A stretch of 64,000 nt of DNA, from positions 4,749,771-4,813,770 of the forward strand of contig NC_058165.1 of NCBI RefSeq assembly GCF_020080835.1, written 5' to 3'. Both the position numbers and the translations under genes were made by a program. Numbering within the stretch: position 1 is the stretch's first letter; the number at the start of each line of letters is the position of its first letter. Source of the DNA: Cotesia glomerata (Eukaryota; Arthropoda; Insecta; Hymenoptera; Braconidae). This document shows, piece by piece, positions 22,296 through 33,383 of the stretch. The notes under the pieces are model-generated. The model was not told the origin of the DNA. It did no database searches and saw only the letters and a program-made list of their open reading frames with translations.

Positions 22296-24088
22296 AGTAG
22301 ATTTCATAAAAATCTAACTATTGCAGCCGTCCTCATGGTGCAACTTTTGAAAAATTTAGCCATTTTCTGACTCAGTTCGTTCAAAAGTTTAAATGGGTGA
22401 TTCTCTATAAGGACGTCTTAAATTTGTACAAAACTGTCCAACCAAATTATTTTTGATTTTATTATAAAAAAAATTAACAAGATACAAAACTATCAGCTTA
22501 ATTATAATAAATACACAGCCAATTTAATTTTTTTTTTCGATATTTGTGGATCTTTTGCCATATAACATGGCAGGAGACTGTTTGCTAGGGGACTGTTTTT
22601 TTAATCAAATTGAGAAAAATCAAGCAAACTATTTCAATGCATTCAACTTTTCAAGTTCTTAATGAATATTTACATTAATTAGAATAATATTAAGACTTAT
22701 GGATCTAATTTTATAAATAAATTATAAATTAAAATAGTTGCCAAGGGACTGAGTATCTCGTGGCCCAGACACATGTTTTCAGCACAAACGGTATTTTGAC
22801 ACTAAATAAAATGGCGACAAAGCGCTAACAACCCTATGGTTATTAACTCAAGGTTAGTTAGGTCCTTATAAACCTTACAAAATGTAAAATAGCAGGCTGG
22901 ATTTTTTTTTGGCTTTGAACTTCTGGTAGGGGGCTGTTCTTAAAACGCCTGGGACAAACTTTGGTTTAATGAATTTAATGAAACAAATTAATTTTCAATA
23001 CTTTTTATTGAAGAAGATTGTTAGTTAACTAATTAAGTTTATAAACATTTTGGACAAAATTATATATTATGGACGAATTACTTAAAATTTAATCTTAAAG
23101 TTTCAATTTTGGGAAAGGGACAGCCCAAAGGACTGTTATTTCGGTGGTTTACGAATTTATAGCAAAAAAACCAAAATTTATTTCATTTTAGTTTTCGATG
23201 CTCTAAATAGAAATGTTTTTTTACTTTTGTAATATATTTTTTTTAGTAACAAAATAACAATTTTTCTAATGAAAAAATGACCGGGACAGCAAAAAACATC
23301 CTTACAGAGAATCACTCACATATATTTATACGAAATAACGCGGCTTGTCAGTACGATAGCGTTTTCAATTTATAACCGATTCTTTTCAAACTCAACATGC
23401 TTTATCTATCGATAAAGATTAAGGTTAAGTTCGAAGATGAGCTTAATCGGGCGGGTAATTTGGAAATTACAGGATTTTGAAATTTTGAAAATCGTAAAAA
23501 TTGACGTTTTTACTACTTTAACTTGGTATAATTACTGAACTAGGCCAGATATTAAAATTCGGTGAGTTGCATCGTAAAGCTCTTTTATTAAGCTTCAATT
23601 TTCACTCCTCAGAAGTAGTAATAGCTTCAATATTACTCCTTTTAGAGTTCGTTTAATGAAACAGTTTTACTGTTGCAGCCGTTTTAGAATTATTGTCTGC
23701 ATCATAGCATAATCATGATGTAGATTCAATATTCACGATATTAATCAGTCTTTCGTGTAATGTGCGGGTAGGTCGTCAGTAAATATGTCACAAATTAGTT
23801 CTAAATATTGTTTTTTTCAATTAGAATTTTATTCAGTTTCAAAATTCTGATTAACTTGGAAACTGTTGTTCCTAAGCAGATACTTAAAATTTGGACATTG
23901 ATAATAAAAATCTTATAATCTTTGAAATTATTTGATAAATATTCGAGAAACTTTTTCTTTACAAGATAATTTTTTTAACAAAATTGGTTCTCAATAGTTT
24001 TAAATTTATTATTGAATTTTGTTTTTAATCAATGAATTAAGTTATACATTGTTAGTATTAATATTGTTTTATTAAAAATAAATTTTTA
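22296..24088 (+). mobile_element. Family D repeat, copy 1, interrupted by element E1
   Basis: Starts AGTAGATTTCATAAAAATC and CTATTGCAGCCGTCCTCATG, is interrupted after TTCAAAAGTTTAAA, and resumes at ACATATATTTATACG, running to AAAAATAAATTTTTATT. Collinear with copies at 33.1 and 39.6 kb. No ORF. Confidence 0.85.
22395..23318. mobile_element. Family E element, copy 1
   Basis: Termini GGTGATTCTCTATAAGGACG and CATCCTTACAGAGAATCACTC are inverted repeats. Interior words such as GGACTGAGTATCTCGTGGCC and AGGGGACTGTTTTTTTAATC match the inverted copy at 56.8-57.7 kb. Its insertion splits family D copy 1. No transposase ORF. Confidence 0.85.
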
Positions 24089-24089
24089 T

Positions 24090-24837
24090 TCATAGTAATA
24101 TTTCTTGTTGAAAAAAAGTCTCTAGATTTGACAATGTCAACAATTATTAAAGAATAAAAATTGAAATGACAGAAATTAGAGGAAATTATAATCTTTGTTT
24201 ACGACTGCAATGTCAAACTAGATATTGAATATGGCAAGACGTCTCTCAGTTAAAACAAGCTATTGATAAACCGCATATTGTTGACAGTGACTAGCAAGAC
24301 TTGCAAAGATAGATTGACGTTAGTTCAGGTCGCGCTGACTAGTCACGTACTTGACGTGTGTCTCCACTCGCCAGAATTGACGTACCGATGGTCACGTATT
24401 GTCGTTGATGGTTTAGCTTCTTTTATATACTATATGTATATGTATGTACTACATCCATATACCGTTCAAAATGGGCAAGTGACGTAGAGTAAAACTTGAC
24501 TCAATAAAATAACATCCATCATGTAGACAACATTGACTTGTCCATTAAAAAGTTTGTCGATTTTCACGCTTATCGTACCGTATTTAATGTATTGCTGCGA
24601 TGATGGAATCTCCCTTCTTTTTATAAATTATGTGTTAATGTTGATGTTGATGAAATATGTACGTCCAAGCTCAATAATTAAATAAAAAATGACTGTCAGA
24701 ACTCATTAGTCCAATGATATATGACGTTTCTTTGTGCTTAATCTAAAAATACGTTGATTGATATAAATTGATTATGTAACTAATCTTTGAGAGTCGTATT
24801 TTAATTTTATAGTTTATTTCCATCTGATGGCTTATTA
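24090..24837. other. Non-coding stretch
   Basis: Mixed-composition DNA around 24200-24500. The 74-codon frame at 24263 shows no domain. Nothing else recognised. Confidence 0.35.
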
Positions 24838-25036
24838 CACTGAGAGAAAAGTGGAAAGTGAGCTGAATTAAAACGTCACAAGTATAAAAATATAGTTTTC
24901 TGAACTTTTTTTTTGTAGTCACTCAAACTATGCATTAGTTTAAGTAACTATTGATAAATAGTTATATCGACTATATTTTAATTAAAATTTTTTTGTTATA
25001 ATGTTAAACAAAAAATTATTAGGTGTCTGAAAGATT

Positions 25037-25672
25037 CACAGAAAGAAAAATTTCTTGACTGGAGAACAAAATTCTTGTCTCAAGAAAATTTTCGGGTGCC
25101 TGAAGGAAGACCAAAGTTGTGTTGGCCGAAGTAAAAACTTTTCTTGAAGTTCTATTCTTGGTAGAAGTCATTTTTTCTTAATTCAAATTATCATAAGTAC
25201 TTGATACAAGAAATTTTTATATTTGATCAAGATTTTTAGATACTTTAGGGAAGCAGCGCCATCTATTTCAGCTAAGATAAAAATTTCCTCACCTTGAGAA
25301 AATTTTTCTCTTGAATATTTGATACCCATTATATATTATTTTAGCGTGCAATTATACACATTGAATGAAAAAAAATGATTCAATATTATTTGATCTTCCC
25401 ATTTGACATGTTAATCAATAAAAATATTAATGAAAATTTACTTCTATTTTTATATTTAATTTTTTGGAGCAAGAGGCTGAATTTTCTCAAAACAATAAGA
25501 TTTTCTTGACAAATAAATTTTCTTGGATCAAGATACGTATTTCTCAAAGCAAGAAAATTAGTTTTGTTGGAATAAGTGAAATTTCTTGTGTCGAAAAAAA
25601 ATTTTTTTTTCGCTCAAGAAAATAATTAGGACAAAAAGTATTTTCTTGGTTCAAGTGAACCTTTTTACTGTG
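25037..25672 (+). mobile_element. Family B TIR element, full copy
   Basis: Starts CACAGAAAGAAAAATTTC and ends CAAGTGAACCTTTTTACTGTG. 636 bp, no ORF. Inserted in family T between GGTGTCTGAAAGATT and GTTACGGACGATG, which are adjacent in other T copies. Confidence 0.85.
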
Positions 25673-25686
25673 TTGTTACGGACGAT

Positions 25687-25760
25687 GTCTTAGATAGCTT
25701 AAATCTCCGAGCCCTTGGTGCGTAACCAAAAGATCCGGGTTCGATTCCCGGTCCGGGCTG
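25687..25760 (+). repeat. tRNA-like segment of family T copy 2
   Basis: A-box-like TAGCTTAAATCTCC and perfect B box GGTTCGATTCC with T stem CCGGG/CCCGG. A GCCCTTGGTGCGTAACCAAA anticodon-arm-like hairpin lies between them. Confidence 0.7.
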
Positions 25761-25845
25761 TCAGGATTATTTTTTCTGTTTTCTAAGTTAAAGTTAATCA
25801 AAATGATTATTAAGCCCATATTTAACTAAAAATAGTTTGAGTAAT

Positions 25846-26269
25846 GTAAAAAAATTTTAAAAATTTGATTTTTGACTGACTTCAGATCAAAAAAGTCCGA
25901 ATTTCACGTATTTTTTGTCAACTTTTTGATGCAAAAAAAATAGAAATTTTTAAAATTTCTGTTTAATCAGTCCACTTGGTTTATTTAAGTATACAGATTA
26001 AAACCCCTTTGGGTTTTTTTGTTTCACATAAGCCAATCAGCTGATATCATAGAGGAAGTGAGCGTCAATTTTTTTCGAGGCGGGTGTCTTCAAACCACTA
26101 TAACTTTAATTCTACTGAACATTTTTAGCTAAAAATTTAACTGTATACTCTTGAAATATGTATAAATAAATGGTAAAAAATTCAAAGTTCTATCTCTTCA
26201 TTAGTCTTTACAAAAAATTCCCAAAAAATGCTCAAAAATCAGGGTATCAAACCAGAGGACCCCCTTAAA
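25846..26269. repeat. 424-bp insertion between 47-bp direct repeats
   Basis: The T segment CAAAATGATTATTAAGCCC...TTTGAGTAAT (25799-25845) recurs diverged at 26270-26316 (CAAGATGACTATCAAGCCC...). The enclosed stretch has an ACCCCTTTGGGTTTTTTTG hairpin and no ORF. Confidence 0.7.
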
Positions 26270-26439
26270 CAAGATGACTATCAAGCCCATCTTTAACTAA
26301 AAATAGTTTAAGTAATTATCTATACAATTGGAGTTCAATATAATAAATAATTTTAGGTATAAAAACTTCAATTAAATAGTGATGCTATTTCACTAGATTT
26401 TCCTAATTCAGAGAAGTATATTTTTCTCTCAGTGTATAT

Positions 26440-27028
26440 ATTATAATCCAATTTGGTATTAAAAAATCTTCAAGCAATAAAAAATTTCCTTTCACTTGAT
26501 AATTCAGTAACCAATTCAGAATGTCATGATCTAATGTTATCTGAAGATGCAGTAGACGAGGAACATGATCTGACAACAGATATAGTGACAGTACAGGTAA
26601 TCTGATGTGACTTGATCTGGTTCCATTATTTTAAGGTACACATTAGGAGTGAAGATGTAAGATATGATTTCTGAGATCATAAGACATTCAAAGTCTTCCA
26701 GTGACGTGATCTTGCTGTACTCCGAGATTCATTCTACTAATTTATAACTGGTGACGTGGGTAATTGCTTAGAATAACATAAATTCCAATCTAAAGAATAT
26801 AACATAGCTTGCATGAAGAAGTATAAATGGCAAGCTATTAATCTTCACGTAATATCACCGTTGGAATATTTTTACTGTATACTGTAGACAGTTATGCTAC
26901 AGTAAAGTCACTTCTATAGATAGCGAAAATGCCTGAGGCCGTGCTATTTTGCCACGATACATTGAGAATAAATTTATTTTGAAAAATATAAGCACTGTTG
27001 TGATAAAAAAATTAAATTGTTTTAAATT
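26440..27028. other. Non-coding stretch
   Basis: No repeat family or gene recognised. Several GATCTGA/GATGTGACTTGATC-like words occur near 26540-26720, but no element ends. Confidence 0.3.
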
Positions 27029-27032
27029 TTAA

Positions 27033-27684
27033 GGAGATCCACGTGAAGTAGTAAAATTTTTAAAACTTCCTGAAAATTTGTAAATTCAATCTACGTAGCC
27101 TAATAATTAATAAAAAAATTAAAAAACAGTAGATTTCCGAGATATTCAATGAAATAATTAAGTTTGAAAATTGAAATTCTTACATGTAAGTAAATGGAGA
27201 TATTTTCATTGAATTTGATTGAAAAAATGATAAGCTTTCGGTTAAAACAATAAAAAAAGTAGCTTTCCGAACGTATTACGGAGATATTTTATATTTTTGA
27301 TGAAAAATCACAAGGAGCTTCCGTTCTTTAAAGTCTCGTATTTGACTTGGCAACACCGCTTGCGCAGTTACCCGGCGCATAAGAAACCGCAGTTTTTGAA
27401 ATGCTAGAAGATCTCAGTCATTTTAGTTAGACAGTAAACATAAATAAATTTTAAGGTTAGGGAATTCTTGCGGTGTTGTCAAATGTATACCGGTAATTCC
27501 GAGTGCTATATTTTTTATTAGTCAATTAAATGTTAATAATTATTTAATAAGTAAATTTTTCGGAAATTTCCTCAAAAATCTTATTAATTAATTTAAAAAT
27601 TAATTTTAAGATGCATAACAAAAGTATTTCCACGTATTATTTCTTTATAGACATTCTTTACACTAAGAGGATACTTGGATCTCC
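27033..27684 (+). mobile_element. Family A TTAA element, full copy with internal deletion
   Basis: 652 bp between TTAA (27029-27032) and TTAA (27685-27688), termini GGAGATCCACG and CTTGGATCTCC. Lacks about 60 bp near 27200 relative to the 710-bp copies. Confidence 0.9.
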
Positions 27685-27889
27685 TTAAACAATTTTATTT
27701 CTTAGCTGATGAAATAAAAATTTTTCACAGTGATTTTTTTTTTATTTGGAAAAAATCAATTTTAAATAGTTAACTTATGAATTTTCATCGAAAAAAAAAA
27801 TTTGTTTTTTTCAGCTAAAAAATAAAATTTTAAACAAATTAATTTTTCCTCACAAAATCGCTCATTTTTTCCAAAATAAATTTTTTCTC

Positions 27890-28010
27890 CTATAAACACA
27901 TGAATCTAATAAATATGGGGTAGTAGTAACGTCTCGTTCCATGTACCTTTTTCTCTCTCAATCTTCGACATCCCTACCGTGTAGGAATATACATATACAG
28001 TTGTCACAGC

Positions 28011-28055
<45 letters not shown>

Positions 28056-28290
28056 TATGGTTGAAGGTATAGTGGGTTCGCTCTGGCTGAGGCTCGACAT
28101 TGCAGATTTATGCGCCCCGCCTTGCGGCGCTGATATCCGAGAACTCACGACCCGTTTCGCTCGTAATGAAAGAAATAAATTTAGTCTCTGCGCCCCGGGG
28201 ATTGGGACGAGCGCATGAGCATAGCTCACATACACTCCGAAGCGCTCTCTTTGAAAGCTGAAGGATGTATAATGGTGAAAGGAAGGACGA
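27890..28290. other. GC-richer single-copy island with (GTA)n
   Basis: Island downstream of the noc-like gene containing a (GTA)n microsatellite and about 230 bp of mixed-composition DNA (28055-28290). The only long frame (minus strand) is a poly-threonine artefact of the microsatellite. Candidate regulatory DNA, but nothing specific is visible. Confidence 0.3.
28011..28054. repeat. (AGT)n microsatellite
   Basis: About 15 uninterrupted trinucleotide units. Confidence 0.95.
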
Positions 28291-28299
28291 GAAAAAAAT

Positions 28300-29896
28300 T
28301 TACCGTGTATCTACACTTGTTATTTACTGTTGTAGATATTTTTTATGGACGGTAAAAAGTATCGGAGTTTTTTATAGTCTAACTTTAAATCTAAGTTTAA
28401 ATAGATATTTATTAACATACCAAATATAGTACCTAATTTTTTATTTTATTCGGGAAAAAAATATTTTGAATTTAAATTATTTTTATAGATAAATATTTAT
28501 GTAAAATAATTTAATTATTTTATTTTGTTCAGAAAAAAAACATATTTTACATTGAAAAAAACAACTGTTAGTCTTTTGGTCTTAAAAAGATAACTGTGTT
28601 CATTTTTAGTGACCCTAAGGTTTACGTTGATAATCTTTATCGGTATAAAATTATATGCTCAGAGAAGTATAATATATAATTTATGTGAATAATGATAAAA
28701 ATAAAATGATGATGCGATCGATGATGAGTTAATTAATATATGATAAATAAACTTATATTTATTATTTATAAGATTATAAAAAATGACTATGAATAAATAA
28801 ATAGATTAACACTTATTTGATTCTACAAACATGTTTATTAAAGCAGTATGGAAACTCAACGATATATTTACAATTCCTATTTACACAGCGAGCGACATGT
28901 GCATCGTAGGCCAAGTAAGCGTCGATAATACATTGATCCGATAATTTAAAATAATTTATTTTGCATACAATATTTTTATTTTAAAAATATTACTGATTTA
29001 TGCAAGGTAAAAACATTGTCTTTAATATATCAACAAATGAAAAATCTTAATATCACAGTTTATACAATGGACATAAAAAAACACGAATCACCATTATCAA
29101 AATGGGGAAAAAAGTACATTGACATCGATTTTTTTACAACTTAATAATTTTTTAATATCGCAAATAATATTTTAACTTACAAACAACATAACTGTAAATA
29201 TGTATGCATATTTGTTAATATCTGTTTATGCAAATAAGATGTGTAATAAATAAATGACATTTTATTAAAATGAAAATGGAGATTTATGAATTTATTATAT
29301 CCACGCCAATGAGTTTGCATTTTATTTATACCGACGCAACACATATGCACAAACGAAATACACACTCGCGTACGCAATTCATACATTTATATATATACAT
29401 TCACATTGTATACAGACATACTTGTGATATCGCTTGATAATTTATAATCGAGTGGACCAACAATCGTGTAAACGCAATGTTTTATAATGCCCGCTCATAA
29501 ATCAGTTGTAGCTTGTGTGATAAGTATAGTAGAACTATACTTGCAATTATTATCGAGAAACAACCATCACTTATTAGTCCAGACAAAAAGTACCATGTGT
29601 TTTTTATTCATTAAGATACATAATGCATTTTTTTTATTTCATTTTATGATTTTTAGTTAAATTTATTTTTTATTTATGTATCCATAAATATATAATTATT
29701 TTTAAATGTTAATATTTATACTTATTTATATATCAATTTTTATCAATATATTTAGAGTTTTAGAGATATTTAAATAAAATTTATACAATTTTAATTTACC
29801 ACGTGTTATTTACAGAAAACACTTAATTTAATATTATTATTTTTATTGATAAATCTTGAAAGCTCAATATTTTTTCGAAACTTCCAAAAATTAATC
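28300..29896 (-). other. AT-rich 3' flank, probably including the noc-like 3' UTR
   Basis: Very AT-rich DNA directly downstream of the stop codon, with many AATAAA-type signals on the minus strand, so the cleavage site cannot be chosen by eye. No repeat family from elsewhere in the window was recognised, which suits a long 3' UTR plus unique flank. No open frame with recognisable content is present. Confidence 0.4.
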
Positions 29897-31497
29897 TTAC
29901 GGATGAACTGCAGCACCGATACGTTGACCGTAAATAGCGTAAGGCGAGTAGTAAGGACCGAGAGTATTGAATGCGCTGTAGGGAGATGCACCAAGAGATC
30001 CAGGTAGTGGTCCAGTGGGTGGTTTTCCATAGGGATGATAGCGAGCACTAAGAGGACTTAAAGGTGGTGCTGGATAACTGCCACCCGCAGCAGCACGGTG
30101 TAACGCAGCCGACGGCGAAAGAAGTGGATGTGGCGGATGGGAATGTTGTCCGGCGGCAAGAAGCGCCGCGGATGCTGCAACAGCATGGTCATTTCCACCG
30201 CTAAAACTTGTATGACTCCTCAAATGTTGGAGCAATTCGTCGGAAGTGTTGAATCGCTTTCCACAGTAAGTTTCCCCGGCGATCCAATTACAGACGTAAG
30301 GTCTACCGCTGGTTAGCGATCCAGGGTAAGACAGTGATGGTGGTGGCATGGGTCCTAATGATGAAAGTGCCATTGCTAAGCCGTATTTTTGATGCTCACA
30401 CTGGGTACATCCACTCGGACAAGGACCACCAGTCATCATCATTTGGGCATTGTGCATACTGTACTGACACCCCGTACAATAAGGGTCTTTACAAACTGGT
30501 ACAAGTGTCTCACCACCAGCTGGTGTTTTTACTCGAGTGTAACTTAAATAAGGATTACCAGTAGGAGTAGCTGCCGACGGATAACCAAGTAATGCTGCAG
30601 CGGCTGCTGCATGATGATGCGAAAAAGGTGAAGCACCAGCAAACGGTGGCCTAAATGCTGGATTTTCGGTTAATCCTGGCGGGCAGCACAATGGATTACC
30701 ACTAGTAAAACCACTACTTAATGTTGAGTGTTTGTAGGCGGCACTTAAACTTTCTTTAGTATGTCCAGTAGTACCAGACAATACTTCCATACCTGATCTT
30801 ATAATCGGACTAGCGCCGTTGCTATTTCGTGGAGAAACAGATTTTTCACAATCTTGCGCTGGTGTTTTACGATCAATTGGTGAAGATGATGCATTGTTAC
30901 TGCTGGAACCACTGGTGTTTGTTACACTTGGTGAAGCGGATTTACGTCCAAGGGGTGTACGATTACCACCAGATTTTTTATCAACATTATTGTTATCACT
31001 AGCACTTAAACTTTCATTACCACTTGCACTGTGTACACTAGCTTTTGATGTGGGTCTACCATCATCACTTGATTTTTTATTAGAAAGTACATTTGTTTCA
31101 TATGGCTTAAAGGCCAATGGTTTTGGCTCCGACGGACTACTGCGTGTCCGTTCTAATTTAGCTACCGGCGGAGAGCGTGCATGTGCACCACTTGAAATTC
31201 CACTTTTTGAAGATTTGTCCAGTGGAGAAATAAGCGGCTTTGTTGGTGAATCGGCCCCTATTTGACTACATGTTTGAGCGAGCAAAGCTAGCGGACTTTT
31301 CTTCGCATCCAACTGTAATGAAAGAAACGAAAAAAACATTGTTAATTTTGTATAATCAAAAATTTTATTGGTACTAATCATAAATTAGCAGATAAACAAT
31401 GAATACTAACCGTGGTTGGAAGCGGAGAAAGATAATCTGGTTGTAAGTACTGATTATGTCCAGTGGTCAACATACCGCCTTCTTCTAGCACAACCAT
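29897..31497 (-). CDS. noc: Noc/Elbow (NET family) zinc-finger transcriptional regulator, two exons, 500 aa
   Basis: Coding parts are 31497-31411 (29 codons) and 31312-29897 (471 codons plus stop), joined across a GT-AG intron in phase 0. The spliced start follows an AACCAA context and opens MVVLEEGG. Residues 35-50 are the family signature SPLALLAQTCSQIGAD. A serine/proline-rich region runs to about residue 220, with an FKPY motif at 97-100, known in NET proteins as a Groucho-contact motif. An alanine run follows a HHH stretch near 261-269. A buttonhead-like box CKDPYCTGC is at 303-311. A single atypical C2H2 finger has C370, C379, H392 and H396 (spacing C-x8-C-x12-H-x3-H). The protein ends GQRIGAAVHP. 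Family members are nuclear co-repressors; in Drosophila, noc and elbow act in ocellar, tracheal and appendage patterning. Length and motif order look complete. It could be the single insect orthologue of both noc and elbow; this window cannot separate the two. No other host gene is recognisable nearby. Confidence 0.93.
31313..31410 (-). other. 98-bp intron of the noc-like gene
   Basis: On the minus strand exon 1 ends ...CCAACCACG before the donor GTTAGTATTC. The acceptor is a pyrimidine-rich stretch ending TTTCATTACAG, directly before TTGGATGCGAAG. Reading across the join gives LPTT-LDAKKSP, continuous with the conserved N-terminus of the family. Exon 2 would also be open upstream of the acceptor for 23 codons, but those residues are not family-like, so the splice is preferred. 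Confidence 0.9.
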
Positions 31498-32600
31498 TTG
31501 GTTAAACACTTTTACAATAAACACACAAAACTGTAATCCAAATATTAAAATCACAATTAATTAAGTTGTTATTTAAAATAACAATGTAATTAGCACAATT
31601 GAAACAATCGAGAACTTTTTTTGTTTAAATTCAATACAAACAGATGTAAAACGTCTCGTACGCATTCCATGGATGCAATGAGCGTCGTCAGTAACCAGAA
31701 CCAGTCGCTTGGTGTGGTAAGACTACAAGCCGTAGCTCCATCTGGTGATGAAGCCCCCACCACTGTATTATAGTATCTTCAGTATGTAGCTTGCTAGCAC
31801 CCCCCACCAGAGTTCTAGTGCGAGCAAAAGCTGCTCGAGTATCCGCAGAAGGGGAACGTCGACGCAGATCTCGGTGCTGGTCGGCAATGGTCGTGAATGG
31901 TAGGGGAGGCATTCTAATTTAACACGCCACCCATGATGTTGGCCCGACGATGACAGCTCGCATCCCGGCTTTGATATTTTACCGCTTTTACAGTCCTTCT
32001 CCTCTTTCTCGCTCTCTCAGACCAGCTCGTTCCCTTTTCTCCCTTCACCACTACCATCAACCATTTTCGTTCCCTTCGTCCCGTAAGTTTATGCTCATCT
32101 ATTTCTGTGTCTGCGTCTCTGATCTTCTTATACTAGTCTACTTCTTCACACAACTCAGGCCACGGTTGTTTTAGGGTATCCTATGAACGTAGAAACTAAA
32201 AATTCTACAGCGATGCAGTAGTTATGGATGTATTTCTATACCAATTCACAGTGATGCATTGTGTATGTATACAACATCAGCAGCTACGACAGCAGCAGCA
32301 ACCCGATATTTTATACCGTGAAACCTGTCTGTCTCTTCACCAGCCAGCCGGCTTCGCTTAATAAGCGGCTTTCAAAATAGAAATGTAATGGGCCGCCTGG
32401 GGAGAGAACGCCAGGAGAAAACCAAGTGATTGATTGCTACGTCCAACGACTTACCAACTATCACCACTATCGCCGACGGTTTATAAAACTCAATGACAGC
32501 CACTTAGCTGTTGGCTCTTAGTGTGTCTGATTATATTTACTTACAATATATTGTGTCAAAAGCATTTTAATTATCGTCAAACTAAGAAATAACATCATGA
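31498..32600 (-). promoter_or_regulatory. 5' leader and promoter region of the noc-like gene
   Basis: This stretch upstream of the start codon is richer in GC than its surroundings and carries none of the repeat families seen elsewhere. A TTTATAAA box lies at 32480-32487. If used, transcription on the minus strand would begin near 32450 and give a leader of roughly 950 nt. A good donor-like GGTAAGT (minus strand) sits near 32450, so a leader intron is possible. A 74-codon minus-strand open frame (31912-31688) lies in the leader. It has no recognisable domain and may be an upstream ORF or chance. The block ends where a family T element begins at about 32691. Confidence 0.4.
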
Positions 32601-32889
32601 ATTAATCATTTCAGTATTCGTGTTAAATGTTTGTTATTTTTAACTTACATTTTTTATGACTATATTTTTATTTGTCTCTTATTGTAGACACACTAAAAAA
32701 AAATATGGTTCTATGAACTAGGAAAATCTAGTTAAATAGCGTCACCACTATTTAATTGAAGTTCTTATACTTAAAATTGTTTATAATATTAAACCTCAAT
32801 AGATAGTTGCTTAAAATATTTTTAGTTAAATATAGGCTCAAAAGTCATCTTGATTAACTTTAACTTAGAAAACGGAAAAAATAATTAGG

Positions 32890-32960
32890 ACAGCCCAAAC
32901 CGGGAATCGAACCCGGAACTTTTGGTTACGCACCAAGGGCTCTTCCAGTTAAGCTATCTG
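32890..32960 (-). repeat. tRNA-like segment of family T copy 3
   Basis: Minus strand TAGCTTAACTGGAAGAGC (A-box-like) and GGTTCGATTCC (B box), with GCCCTTGGTGCGTAACCAAA between. Confidence 0.7.
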
Positions 32961-33383
32961 AAACATCATTAGTAATAACCTTTCAATCAGCTAATAATTT
33001 GTTGTTTAACACGATAACAAAAAAATATTTATTAAAATATAGTCGATATAACTATTTATCAATACTTACTTAAACTAATGCATATTTCGAGTAACTAGAA
33101 AAAAAAATTCAGAAAACCATGTTTTTAGTAGATTTTATAAAAATCGAACTATTGAAGCCATTCTCATGATGCAACTTTTAAAAAATTAAGCCATTTTCTG
33201 ACTCAGTTTGTCGAGCTGAGTCATAAAATGCAGTTCGTTCAAAAGTTTATATATGTATGTATTTGTACGATATGACGCGCCTTGTCAACACGATAGCGTT
33301 TTCAATTTATAACCGATTTTTCTAAAACTCAACATGTTTTATCTATCGATAAAGACTAAGGTTAAGTTCGAAGATGAGCTTAA

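Larger units (their letters stand above)
24838..26434 (+). mobile_element. Family T element, copy 2, with insertions
   Basis: Termini CACTGAGAGAAAAGTGG and CTAATTCAGAGAAG...TTTTTCTCTCAGTG give a clear TIR. Between them: GAGCTGAATTAAAACGTCAC, a family B insertion, the tRNA-like segment, GTTAAAGTTAATCAAAATGA, a 430-bp insertion, and the TTCAATATAATAAATAATTT end. This is the most complete T copy. Confidence 0.88.

Noticed and set aside
27906..28235. 109-codon minus-strand open frame with a poly-threonine run
   Set aside because: Generated by the (AGT)n microsatellite; no domain on either side.
29806..30048. 80-codon minus-strand frame overlapping the 3' end of the noc-like gene
   Set aside because: Different frame from the conserved C-terminus; chance frame.
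30128..31265. Open frames on the plus strand opposite the noc-like gene (62, 76 and 148 codons)
   Set aside because: Shadows of the minus-strand coding exon, whose codon usage and conserved motifs are clear.
31688..31912. 74-codon minus-strand frame as a separate protein gene
   Set aside because: Lies in the probable noc-like leader, no domain, no own promoter evidence; mentioned only as a possible upstream ORF.
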